Origin: Sweltsa coloradensis
Taxonomy: Eukaryota > Arthropoda > Insecta > Plecoptera > Chloroperlidae
Assembly: GCA_024449915.1 (NCBI GenBank)
Contig: JAMZAV010000446.1
Coordinates: 248,001-312,000 of the forward strand
Direction: 5' to 3'
DNA: 64,000 nucleotides
This document shows positions 1 to 9,123 of this stretch, one piece after another (the first letter of the stretch is position 1; the number at the start of each line of letters is the position of its first letter). Below the pieces are notes generated by a model. The model was not told the DNA's origin, did no database searches, and worked only from the letters and a program-made list of their open reading frames with translations. Made by a program: the position numbers and the translations under genes.

Positions 1-81
1 GGGTCTGCAGTTTCTTTGAAGTCTTCGTGGATGATGACTGTGGAATTGAGTGTTATAGCTGTATTAAAACTTCAATTATAA
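1..81 (+). CDS. 3' end of an upstream tandem serpin paralogue (partial)
   Basis: Read in frame 1, the first 81 bases encode 26 residues and a TAA stop. They are almost identical to the C-terminus of the complete serpin at 6288-7823 (shared GSAVSLKSSWMMTV and LSVIAVL blocks). This is therefore the end of a second copy of the same gene, whose body lies to the left of the window. Differences: an Ala in the hydrophobic tail is Glu here, a Gln near the end is Lys, and the stop has moved so that the tail gains one Leu. The Glu interrupts the stretch that in the complete copy resembles a GPI-attachment signal. Homology continues past the stop to about 244 and resumes at 1009, matching 7824-7982 and 7983 onward. 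Whether the whole upstream gene is intact cannot be seen. Confidence 0.85.
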   Translation, partial: GSAVSLKSSWMMTVELSVIAVLKLQL

Positions 82-187
82 CTTTTGGATGTAGCTATAT
101 TCTGCCTTTAAACGATGTAGGGCCTACCCGTTTCCTTATCATTGTTATTAAAGTTGTAGCAAGTAGAGACGTTTTCTTAAACGCGTC

Positions 188-193
188 ATTAAA
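188..193 (+). promoter_or_regulatory. Possible poly(A) signal (ATTAAA) of the upstream serpin copy
   Basis: ATTAAA lies about 107 bases after the stop of the partial serpin copy, at the position where the complete copy has AATAAA (7926-7931). ATTAAA is the usual second-choice vertebrate/invertebrate poly(A) signal, so the site may be weakened but still usable. Confidence 0.35.
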
Positions 194-244
194 GTTTTCA
201 CTAAAATATTCGTCGTTCATAATTTAATGGGACTATTTATTAAA

Positions 245-1008
245 CTAGGAAAACGCTAAAGTCCCGCCGTGTTGATGGATGAGATTTTTTAATTTTTTAG
301 TTTGCGTGGGATATCTTTCCTTTTGCAAGTGCTTTGTTTTGTTGCCTACGCATTGTAGGGGATTGTTGTCAAGTTTCTATTGTTTCTTGTCAATTGGTAT
401 TATTTACCGTAAAAACTTATATTAAAAGCTTTATTTCTATGGATTCTGGCTAACTTTTTCAACTTTTTCTTTCAAAAGGTACTACATCACCATAACCTTA
501 ATGTCCATGTATAATATGAACGTTGTAGCCCCACCCGTTTGGTCAGAATTGGCCCAAATAGCACGAAAATATCGTACAAAAAAATCAAAAAACTTATATT
601 AAAAGCTTTATTTCTGTAATTTCTGGCTAACTTTTTAAACTTTTTCTTTCAAAATGTACGACATCACAATAACCTTAATGTCCATGTATAATATGAACGT
701 TGTAACCCCACCATTTTGGTCAGAATTGGCCGAAATGGCACGAAAATATCGCACAAAAAATCGAATAAAATCGTAAAAGTACGATATTCATGAGAAATAT
801 TTCTTTGATTGTACCCATAAACGTGGCAAGTCTAAGTTCAGAGATTTCGAAGGTTCTGTCAAATTTTCATCAAGATCGCATATGCTGTTTGCCCGGTAGA
901 GAGCGAACAAACAGACAAAAATACAAAATAAAAAATAAAAAAAAAAAACACCCGAGCTAAATTTTTTGGGGGGTCTGTGAAATTAAAGTCTTCGCTTCGC
1001 TCATCCAA
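245..1008 (-). mobile_element. Helitron2/Helentron-like non-autonomous element, copy 1 (empty site known)
   Basis: The left edge is CTAGGAAAACGCTAAAG and the right edge is GCTTCGCTCATCCAA, so the element runs on the minus strand from TTGGATGAGC to CTAG. The 3' end contains the AACGC/GCGTT stem. The interior carries two tandem units of about 180 bp (roughly 410-590 and 590-780) and an A-rich tract near 940. The paralogous serpin flank at 7973-7994 lacks the element and joins base for base at the two edges, so both boundaries are well supported and there is no target duplication. There is no transposase-size reading frame. Confidence 0.8.
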
Positions 1009-1386
1009 CAATGCAATGAGTTATTATGAACGTAATGCAATATACTGCGTTAAACAATTTTTTTACACAGTAATAAATACCATTACCATAACGACAAAAT
1101 GCATAGACTCGCAGAGCACTTTATATAAAAGATAGGTCTTATACGTTTAAAAATAAATTATTGAATGGTTAAAGGAAGACCTAAGTGTAAGCAATATTAA
1201 ACACATTAAAATTATTATACATTTTGCTGGGAGTATTTTCCCCAATTTTTCGAGCATGAAACTAAAATATCAATATAAACTGTAGTTACTTCAAAAATCC
1301 ATTTTCGAATCGGGTTCGAACCATGACATGTGGTAGACTTGGGTTCGAACCCCACTCAGGATGAATTTTTTAACTTCTGAATTGTA
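1009..1386. repeat. Continuation of the serpin 3'-flank duplication (upstream copy)
   Basis: This stretch aligns with 7983-8387, downstream of the complete serpin. Shared landmarks include the block around ACCATTACCATAACGAC (1080s and 8050s) and TTTTGCTGGGAGTATTTT (near 1223 and 8196). Divergence is much higher than in the last coding codons, with many small indels. It contains the tRNA-arm-like hairpin repeat described at 1290-1400. Confidence 0.8.
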
Positions 1387-1440
1387 TTAAATATTTCAAT
1401 TCCACCTTCGGGGTTGTTTCCTGACCAACCAAATCGAGAA
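1290..1440. repeat. Palindromic repeat with RNA polymerase III B-box-like cores (family H), copy 1
   Basis: Two GGTTCGAACC-type blocks face each other around a short spacer (1312-1345), flanked by arms resembling TTTTTTAACTTCTGAATTG. The right part continues with a segment around 1400-1440 that also occurs at 20497-20530. Related copies lie at 8269-8387, 3045-3140 and 20396-20535. GGTTCGAACC is palindromic and matches the tRNA B-box, but no full tRNA fold is present. Confidence 0.5.
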
Positions 1441-1900
1441 ATACTTAATTAATTTTCTTATGATATAACATAAGATTTTTTTCTCCGTATTTACTGTTTT
1501 ACTTACAGTTTAAAAAAATTGCCTCCATAACGCGTTCGATCTTCTTCTTAATGGCAGCAATGAACATATTTAATACTAGTTGATTTAAAAATTATTGTTT
1601 AGTGGCGTAAAAAGTATAAGTTACGTGGTGGATGGGTTTTAGTAATTGAGATCAAATGTTCAATAGTTGGACGACGCTGTAGTAAAAAGCTTCGTTATTA
1701 TGTGTTTGTGTGCTCTCTACCTGTCAAACGGTTACTCCAATCGTGATGTTAGTTTCAGGGAACCTTTGAAATCTCATAACTTAGACCTGCCGCGTTCTTA
1801 AATACATTTTGAATTACTAGTAAACCGCTAATATCGTTATTAGACGTGAGTGAGCCATGTGTTGAGCACCCGCTAACATTCCCTTTCTTATTGATTTTTT
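1387..1900. other. Intergenic, nothing recognised
   Basis: AT-rich sequence after the end of the detectable serpin-flank duplication. I see no open frame with coding character and no internal repeat. Confidence 0.5.
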
Positions 1901-2001
1901 TTTATTTAACGCCTTTGCTATTATGTTTAAAAAAAACTGATTTACAAAGGAGGACAACTACATAAATCTAATAACAAGATGCAGACGCAACAATGAACTA
2001 C
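1901..2001 (-). repeat. SINE/LINE 3'-end fragment, family D copy 1
   Basis: On the minus strand the sequence runs from a GTAGTTCATTGTTG block through a TAAATCAGTT...AACTGA-type stem-loop region to a TTAAATAAA tail. Related fragments occur at 21046, 26516 and 61151. In this copy the stem-loop is eroded. Confidence 0.55.
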
Positions 2002-2128
2002 AGTTACAGTTACATTTTCTTCCCGCTACCTCAGACTGGATCTAGACAGCGTTGGTTTTTCCTCCCTAACCTATCATTGGCTAGAGTGGCGCATTATGGC
2101 CTTACTGTTGACGCGCCGTTATAAGAAA

Positions 2129-2909
2129 CTAGAAAACGCTAAAGTCCCGCCGCGTTGATGGATGAGCTTTTTAAAGTTTTAGTTTGCGTGGATATCTTAC
2201 TTTTGCAAGTGCTTTTTTTTCTGCCGACGCATTGTAGGTGATGTTGTCAAGTTTCTATTGTTTCTTGTTAATTTGTTATTATTTAACGTAAAAATCTTTC
2301 ATTAAAATGCATATTTCTATGGATTTAAGGCTAACTTTTTCAACATTTCTTCAAAAGGTACTACACTCACCATAACCTTAATGTCCATGAATAATATTAA
2401 CGTTTGTAGCCCCACCCGTTTGGTCAGAATTGGCCCAAATGTCACGAAAATATCGCACAAAAAGTCAAAAAACGTTTATTAAAAGCTTTATTACTCTCGA
2501 TTACTAGAAAGTACTTTTTCAACATTTTCTTTCAGAAAGCATACATCACCATTATTTTAATGTCCATGTGAAATATGAACGTTGTAGCCCACCTCGTTTG
2601 GTCAGAATTGGCCCAAATGGCACGAAAATATCGCACTAAAAATCGAAAAAAATCGTAAAAGTACGATATTCATGAGAAATATTATTCGATTGTACCCAAA
2701 AACGTGGCAAGTCTAAGTTCAGAGAAAACGAAGGTCGTGTCAAATTTTAATCAAGATCGCATATGCCGTTTGCCCGGTAGAGAGCCAACAAACAGACAGA
2801 AAAACAAACAAACAAAAAAACAAACAAAAAAAAAAACAAAAAAAAAAAACACCCGAGCTAAATTTTTTGGGGGGTCTGTGAAATTGAAGTCTTCGCTTCG
2901 CTCATCCAA
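2129..2909 (-). mobile_element. Helitron2/Helentron-like element, copy 2
   Basis: The edges are CTAGAAAACGCTAAAG on the left (one G lost from CTAGG) and CTTCGCTCATCCAA on the right. It has the same two internal subrepeats as the copy at 245-1008, and an A-rich run at 2800-2850. A 71-residue Lys/Gln-rich open frame inside comes from the A-rich tract and is not a gene. Point changes throughout suggest an older copy. Confidence 0.75.
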
Positions 2910-3600
2910 AAACTCATAACCCTATCATTTATACCTTAATATATTAATCAACTTGTATGCAGATGTTCCCGCGTATTCAACACATGACTCGCTCACTCGT
3001 CTTACAACTTCTTTGGCGTTTTACAAGTCTGGTTCGATAAAGCGATTTTTTTACCCGGAATGTGGGAGACCAGGGTTCAAGCCTCTGGACGGGAAAGATT
3101 TTGTAATTTGTGGATAGTATTTTAAAAATTATTAAATTTTTTTTTAAATGCATATAACACAGTGTAGTCTATCAACTGTGATAATACTATGGAAAACATA
3201 GCCAGTACGAAATACGTGTAAAGATTTCAAGATTTACTCAATCTCCGAGCGGAATTTGGTGGTACCTTGGGCGTGCAAGATTTGATACACTTAAGCACTG
3301 CATTTTTCACAGCCTGACAAAAATATCAAACAAAAAGTATTTTTTCAAAAACAAAACCATTGTTAAAATAATTCGTACACGTTCGCAGCATTTTTTCAAT
3401 TTATTATTTCTTGTAGGTTTAAATCGCAAAGGATCTAGCTGCTTTCGCTAGCGGTTCTCAGAAAAATTGTTTAAAATTTCAGCGTAATCTATTCAGCGAT
3501 TCGGCTGATTTTCGAAGTACACTCACACATCCACAGAATCACAGAATAAGAGCCGTTTGAGTCGAATGGAGATCCTAAGTCGCTCCACTCCCTCGTCTAA
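2910..3600. other. Intergenic, mostly unrecognised; degenerate family-H repeat near 3045-3140
   Basis: Bases 3045-3140 contain a shortened relative of the palindromic B-box repeat (GGTTCAAGCC block with GGGAGACC nearby). The rest is AT-rich, without repeats or coding signal that I can support. Confidence 0.4.
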
Positions 3601-3603
3601 TCT

Positions 3604-3637
3604 AGGTGCCCGTTAGCACCCACACACTCGGGCACCT
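3604..3637. other. GC-rich stem-loop
   Basis: AGGTGCCCG (3604-3612) pairs perfectly with CGGGCACCT (3629-3637) across a 16-base loop, followed by a short T run. It stands out in AT-rich surroundings. It could be a structured RNA end or a small inverted repeat; no family is recognised. Confidence 0.4.
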
Positions 3638-3823
3638 TTTACAGCAAGAAGAGTTGGGGTGATTTCGAGGTGTCACCCAGCCGTCTTGATACGTGATCTG
3701 AACTTAAAAACTATCAACATCAGGGGATTTAGGTACCTGACAACACTTGTCAAATTTAGTTGGTGTTCGAACATTCCATCTTGGTGCAAAAATGACTTGG
3801 AACATGCTCAAAATGACTTTAAG

Positions 3824-4434
3824 GGCAATCCCTAGACCCAAATATGATTTCTAAAGAATGCAGTAAAGACGTCTTAAAAGTAATTTGAATGTAAGAGAGG
3901 CTTAATAAAAGAGCGGATTATTTTTTTTACGGGACATAACCTCAGAATCAACAATTATATTCAAATAACTGGAATCAGTTTTTCAAATTCAAATTGAATT
4001 TTGAGCAGCGGTTTTTTGTATATTATTTCTACACTCCTTTATCTACAACCTAAATATAAGGATTTTTGGTTTTATATGGTTTGTTTCGTTGCACAATTTT
4101 TTTCGCCTGCCTGTACGATTTCAAATTTTGTACCGTTTAACGGAAAAAAATCGTGCAACGCCTGAAATCATATAAAACCAATAGTCTTATATTTAGGTTG
4201 TAGATAACGGACTGTAGAAATAATATACAAAAATCGCTGTTCAAAAATCAATTTTGAACTTATACAACTGATTCCAGTAATTTGAATATAATAGTTGATT
4301 CTGAGGTTATGTCCCGTCAAAGAAATTTCAAAAAAAATAATCCACTCGTTTATTGAGCCCCTCTTACATTCTACTTACTTTTCAGACGACTTTACTGCAT
4401 TCTTTAGAAATCATATTTGGGTCTAGGGATTGCC
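3824..4434. mobile_element. Long foldback element (about 290-bp arms)
   Basis: The sequence starting GGCAATCCCTAGACCC at 3824 is repeated in reverse complement ending at 4434, and homology between the arms runs almost to the centre near 4120. Arms differ by scattered substitutions and small indels, so the element is not fresh. The ends lack a clear target duplication. There is no open reading frame. Probably a foldback/MITE-type DNA transposon derivative. Confidence 0.75.
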
Positions 4435-4821
4435 CAGTATGTTAGCTACTGGCTACTACTAACTAATTCGTCAGTTTCTATTGGTAAGCGATTCTTGCCA
4501 AACGGGTTGGAATACAACGTTCATATTTTACATAAACATTATGCTATAGTGATGTAGTGCCTAATGAAAGAAAAAGTAAAAGGTTTGCTGGAAGGCTTTC
4601 AAATAAAGGTTTTAATATAAGCCTGATACAAGCATAATCTACAAGTCACTATAGTTACTTGACAATGACCACCCACATTGTTTACAAAAAGAAAGTCTTT
4701 GGACTACAAGATATTTTACATTCTATTGTTAATTGGTAATACCATAGAAATAAAATCGACTTTGATAAAATTACTATTTTAACAAATAATTTTACAACGG
4801 AACTTTAAAAAGTAATGAGAT

Positions 4822-5207
4822 CCCACACATAACAAAAAACTTGTAAAAAAAAACAGCCAAACCTTACACAATCAAAAGCAATGAGATCTAAAATAAATGC
4901 CAATGCTTATGTATCCTCCTACATTTTCGCAATCTTAATACATAAATTCACTTTGCCCTGTGACTGAATCCTTGCAAAGCTGGGCAAAATAATTTTGCAC
5001 GAACCTTTAAATTTAAAACAATAGTTGCAAATACAATTTTGCCACCCTTTGCAAGGATGCAGTCACAGGGCAAAGTGAATTTATGTATTAAGATTGCGAA
5101 AATGTAGGAGGGAACATAGGCCTAAGCTTGGCATTTCTTTTAGATCTCATTGCTTTTGATTGTGTAAGGTTTGGTTGTATATTTACAAGTTTTATGTTAT
5201 GTGTGGG
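4822..5207. mobile_element. Foldback/MITE with about 165-bp arms
   Basis: CCCACACATAAC at 4822 is matched in reverse complement by the end at 5207. The arms share the blocks around AATTCACTTTGCCCTGTGAC and GCAATGAGATCT, with a spacer of about 60 bp near 4985-5045. Part of one arm resembles 26640-26790, so the family is dispersed. No protein is encoded. Confidence 0.75.
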
Positions 5208-6086
5208 TAACTAACATACAAAACATCATCATACAAAAATATCATCGTTTTAAAAACATATATTTTCAATAATATTTTTATAAATATAATGTTTTATTCG
5301 ATCATTGAAATATGATGCATCTTTGATCTCAAGAGGAACAGTACTTCATAGAGTAACTGCACGGTAGTAAAAATGATTTCAAGAAATAGATATTTTATCT
5401 CGGGAAGGGTTCAAAATAAGGCCTTGATTTTGACGGTTCAACTGTCAGTTCTGAATTAGTATTGTTTAACATGGAGTGAGTTTCTTCATTTTAATTCTGC
5501 ATTTACTTTTCCACCAATAAATAAACAAATTAATTTCAAATCTGTCTCAGTAAAATGTGACTTGGCAAGTAACAAGTTTTTATCTAGTCCTATACACCTA
5601 TCGTCGTAGGAGGGGTTTACCTGAGTTTGCTCTCGATGCAAAATATAAGATCACGTTTCACAACAAATTTTATTCTTAAAAGAATCTTTGAAACCATTAC
5701 ACACAAAATATAAATACAAAACTAAATACAGAACTTCTTAAATACATCCCTAATCTTTTCAAAATTCCATTTATTCACAGAACACACGTAATAAACACGC
5801 ACGACATTGCCCTACACATAATCCCAAGCATACACAGAACATAAAGAAACATATTCACGACTGAATAGTTGTCGAAATATTGTTACAGAGTTTAACAAAA
5901 TAAAGCTACTTACTACTATTGAGTTCGATTGAGTCATCGTATACGTACCAGAAATTCCTTATTGGGATATTAAGGAATTGGGATGATTTCTTACAAACCT
6001 GGCAAAAACCAAGGTCTTCTAATTTCAAGGTTCGTCTAGAAGAAGATCTAATGAGAACTATTAGACCTTTGCTAACATTTCTTTGC
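5208..6086. other. Serpin upstream region, nothing specific recognised before 6060
   Basis: AT-rich flank 5' of the serpin. A stretch at 5906-6130 is open on both strands for 60-75 codons, but it lacks a recognisable domain and the two frames overlap, so I do not call a gene. Confidence 0.4.
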
Positions 6087-6088
6087 AG
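6070..6088 (+). promoter_or_regulatory. Candidate 3' splice site of a serpin 5'-UTR intron
   Basis: GCTAAC, a good branch-point match, is followed eight bases later by TTTCTTTGCAG ending at 6088, about 200 bases before the serpin ATG. A second AG follows at 6096. This fits a 5' non-coding exon joined to the coding exon, but no donor can be assigned, and the site could be chance. Confidence 0.3.
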
Positions 6089-6137
6089 TTTCACAGCTTG
6101 CTGGATGTAAACGGGTGCGATGTGCTTTGACACACTC

Positions 6138-6149
6138 TGCGCATGCGCA
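6138..6149. promoter_or_regulatory. NRF-1-type palindrome TGCGCATGCGCA
   Basis: An exact 12-base palindrome matching the NRF-1 recognition sequence, 139 bases upstream of the serpin ATG. A partial repeat (AATGCGCAT) follows at 6172-6180, and a TATA-like TTATAATA lies between them at 6159-6166. The cluster is a plausible core promoter if no 5'-UTR intron exists. The same 12-mer recurs inside a small transposon at 59857. Confidence 0.4.
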
Positions 6150-6287
6150 TAAATGCGGTTATAATAACATCAATGCGCATTTTGTATCTATGGAAATGAT
6201 AAAACAACGTAGTTTGTTTCTGTTCCGTTCGGAAGAATTTTTTCCCATTTGGACTATGTTTTTTCTCTAAATATTCAGTGTTTAAAC

Positions 6288-7823
6288 ATGAAGAGCACAA
6301 TAGTGTTAGCTCTGTACGTCTCGCTATGGAATATGTGTTATACGTCAGCTGAAAAGGACCCACAGAATGCAGTTAGCCGCAGCAACTGGGACTTCACCAG
6401 TTCGATGTACACGAAAATCTCCCAGGCAGCTAACACAGATAGCAACATCATCTTCTCACCAATAAGTGTACAGGTAATCTTGGCCTTGTGCTCCATGGGC
6501 GCTGGGGGCGAAACTGCCAAACAGATTTTAAAAAGCCTTTACCTTCCTGATAGCACTGACGACATAAAAATTGGTTTCAAAAGTCTCCTTCAATCACTTC
6601 CCAGTTCGGGCAAAGTCAACCTGGAAATTGCGAATCAAATTTTTCCTGCCGTCCAGTACCACATTTTGAAAACGTTTAACGACACCGCTCAAGAGTTTTT
6701 CTCTTCAGATGTTGCGAATGTAAACTATGAAGACTCTACGAATGCTGCTAGAACCATCAGCGAGTTGGTGAAGCAGAAAACTCACCAAAAGATCACTGAT
6801 ATTGTGTCCGCGGATGGATTGGATGCAAATACTGCGATGGTTCTGGCCAACGCTGTTTACTTCAAAGGGGAATGGGATGTAGCTTTTGAAAAAGAAGACA
6901 AAACTGTTGGTATGTTTTACGTTAACGGGAAAGTTAATAGAGAAATTCCCATGATGCAGTGTAAAGGAAAGTATAATTTTGATATTAATACGGATCTTGG
7001 TGCCAAACTACTTGAGGTTCCTTACATGAACAATACAATGACATTTTTCATTATATTGCCATTGGAAAATGACGGTCTACCGAGCGTAGAAGCAAAGCTG
7101 GCCACTATGAAATTCAAGAATGTTTACGAATCAAGCAAACAATTTGTAGACGTAGATTTGAAGTTACCAATTTTCTCAATTAATCAATCTTTGCAACTGA
7201 ACAATATTCTTCAAGAGTTAGAGATTGTTGACATGTTCGGTGGTGACGCAGACTTCTCGGGTATGTCCCCAGAAATGGGACTCTTTGTCAACAAAGTGTT
7301 GCACAAGGCAATGATCGAGGTCAACGAAGAAGGGCCGGCGAAGGTTCAGACAGCAGCTGCTGGATTGAGTCCACAAGGCGAGCGTTTCGTCGTCGACCAC
7401 CCGTTCATCTTTGCGCTGGTCTCCAAACTGACGAACGTCGTGCTCTTTGTAGGGAGGTACACCGGAGATGAGGGCGAGACGAAGTTCACATACGATACCT
7501 CAAATGGCGGTATTAATAGTTGGCCTGGTGACAAGAATTTAAATGGACATCGCGTGCGCCGTAGCGAACTTAGTGAATTCAAAAACATACAAAAACGATG
7601 CGAGAAAATGACGAAAAAGGAAGCTTTAAGTAATAGCGATGCACAATGCGTAGGTTATTATAGTTTGAAAGAAGCGTGCGATAAAAATGAAATGCCTTTT
7701 TATATCCAAACAAAAGAAGAATTTAAAGAAAAGTGCAGTTATTTTGGTTCTGCAGTTTCTTTGAAGTCTTCGTGGATGATGACTGTGGCATTGAGTGTTA
7801 TAGCTGTATTACAACTTCAATGA
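6288..7823 (+). CDS. Secreted serpin with C-terminal extension and GPI-signal-like tail
   Basis: Serpin-family protein of 511 aa in one uninterrupted exon. The first in-frame ATG is at 6288; the frame is open further upstream but has no ATG. Residues 1-21 form a signal peptide (cleavage likely after TSA). The serpin fold spans about 30-393: SNIIFSPIS at 52-60, NAVYFKGEW at 188-196, and the family signature FVVDHPFIFAL near 367-377. The hinge reads EEGPAKVQTAAAG (347-359). Counting from EEG, P14 is Pro and P12 Lys where inhibitory serpins have Thr/Ser and small residues, so protease trapping is doubtful; a Gln-Gly is the formal P1-P1'. Residues 394-511 are extra: a convertase-type RVRR (422-425), cysteines 438, 454, 464 and 483, then GSA (487-489) and a hydrophobic end suggesting GPI anchoring. 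Likely N-glycosylated (NDT, NNT, NQS). Core family certain; inhibition and anchoring inferred. Confidence 0.95.
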   Translation: MKSTIVLALYVSLWNMCYTSAEKDPQNAVSRSNWDFTSSMYTKISQAANTDSNIIFSPISVQVILALCSMGAGGETAKQILKSLYLPDSTDDIKIGFKSLLQSLPSSGKVNLEIANQIFPAVQYHILKTFNDTAQEFFSSDVANVNYEDSTNAARTISELVKQKTHQKITDIVSADGLDANTAMVLANAVYFKGEWDVAFEKEDKTVGMFYVNGKVNREIPMMQCKGKYNFDINTDLGAKLLEVPYMNNTMTFFIILPLENDGLPSVEAKLATMKFKNVYESSKQFVDVDLKLPIFSINQSLQLNNILQELEIVDMFGGDADFSGMSPEMGLFVNKVLHKAMIEVNEEGPAKVQTAAAGLSPQGERFVVDHPFIFALVSKLTNVVLFVGRYTGDEGETKFTYDTSNGGINSWPGDKNLNGHRVRRSELSEFKNIQKRCEKMTKKEALSNSDAQCVGYYSLKEACDKNEMPFYIQTKEEFKEKCSYFGSAVSLKSSWMMTVALSVIAVLQLQ

Positions 7824-8268
7824 AAACTTTTAAGTGTAGCTATATCTGCCTTAATACGATGTAACCGATTCCTGATCATTGTTATTAAAGTTGTAGCAAG
7901 TCGAGACGTTATCTTAAACGCGTCTAATAAAGTTTTCTCTAAAATTTTCGTCGATCATAATTTGATGGGAGTATTTATTGAACAACGCAATGAGTTATTA
8001 TGATATGTGGTGCAATCTCATGCGTTCAACAGTTTTCTTACAGTTATAAATACCATTACCATAACGACAACATGTAAAGACTCGCAGAGCATAATATATT
8101 ATAGATTTGTCTTGCACTTTTCAAAATAAGTTATTGCATTGTTAAAGGAAGGCCTAAGTGTTAGCAATAACAAACACATAAAAATTGTTAAACATTTTGC
8201 TGGGAGTATTTTACTCAAAACTTTGAGCATGATATTAAAAAATGAATGAACAATAGTCAATTAATATT
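7824..8268. repeat. Serpin 3'-flank duplication (complete copy), with empty Helitron site at 7982/7983
   Basis: Matches 82-244 and 1009-1285 in the upstream copy. ATTTATTGAA|CAACGCAATG at 7973-7992 is the uninterrupted counterpart of the insertion site of the element at 245-1008. Confidence 0.8.
7926..7931 (+). promoter_or_regulatory. Poly(A) signal AATAAA of the serpin
   Basis: Canonical hexamer about 100 bases after the TGA stop, in a conserved part of the 3' flank shared with the upstream copy. Confidence 0.55.
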
Positions 8269-8387
8269 AAATACAATTTAGAAGTTAAAAAATCTTTCCC
8301 GATCGGGGTTAGAACCCTGGAATGTGGGAGACTCGGGTGCGAACCCCAATCGGGATGGATTTTTTAGCTTCTGAATTGTATTAAATA
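8269..8387. repeat. Palindromic B-box-like repeat (family H), copy 2
   Basis: The best preserved copy. An arm starting AATACAATTTAGAAG pairs with TTCTGAATTGTATT at the other end, and inside this CCCGATCGGGG pairs with CCCCAATCGGG. The spacer between the arms contains TGGAATGTGGGAGACT. Arms are about 50 bp. Confidence 0.6.
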
Positions 8388-9123
8388 CTAGGAAAACGCT
8401 AAAGTCCCGCCACGTTGATGGATGAGATTTTTAAAGTTTTAAGTTTGCGTGGGATATCTTTACTTTTGCAAGTGCTTTGTTTTGCTGCCTACGCATTGTA
8501 GGTGATGATTGTCAAGTTTCTGTTGTTACCTGTCAATTGGTATTATTTACCATAAAGAAACTTATATTAAAAGCTTTATTTCTATGGATTCTGGCTAACT
8601 TTTTCAACTTTTTTTTTCAAAAGGTACTACATCATCATAACCTTAATGTCCATGTATAATATGAACGTTGTATCCCCACCCGTTTGGTCAAAATTGGCCC
8701 AAATGGCACGAAAATATCGCACAAAAAATCAAAAAACTTATATTAAAAGCTTTATTTCTATAGATTCTGGCTAACTTTTTCAACTTTTTTTTTCAGAAAG
8801 CAATACATTACCATGACCTTAATGTCCATGTGAAATATTAACGTTGTAGCCCCACCCGTTTGGTCAAAATCGGCCCAAATGTCACGAAAATATCGCACTA
8901 AAAATCGAAAAAAATCGTAAAAGTACGATATTCACGAGAAATATTTCTTTGATTGTACCCAAAAACGTAGCAAGTCTAAGTTCAGAGATTTCTTAAGTCC
9001 CCTTTAATTTTCATCAAGATCGCATATGCCGTTTTCCCGGTAGAGAGCGAACAAACAAAAAAAAAAAACGACCTAAATTTTTTGGGGGTCAGTGAAATTG
9101 AAGTTTTCGCTTCGCTCAACCAA
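8388..9123 (-). mobile_element. Helitron2/Helentron-like element, copy 3
   Basis: CTAGGAAAACGCTAAAG at the left edge directly abuts the family-H repeat. The right edge is GCTTCGCTCAACCAA, one change from consensus. Two internal subrepeats are present. It lies in the serpin 3' flank but at a different site from the copy at 245, so it is an independent insertion. Confidence 0.75.

Noticed and set aside
5906..6133. 75-codon minus frame overlapping a 63-codon plus frame upstream of the serpin
   Set aside because: Mutually overlapping frames without domains; the region is better read as serpin promoter or 5' intron.
6249..6287. Earlier serpin start at 6249
   Set aside because: The codon there is TTG. 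The first ATG is at 6288, and it begins a clear signal peptide.
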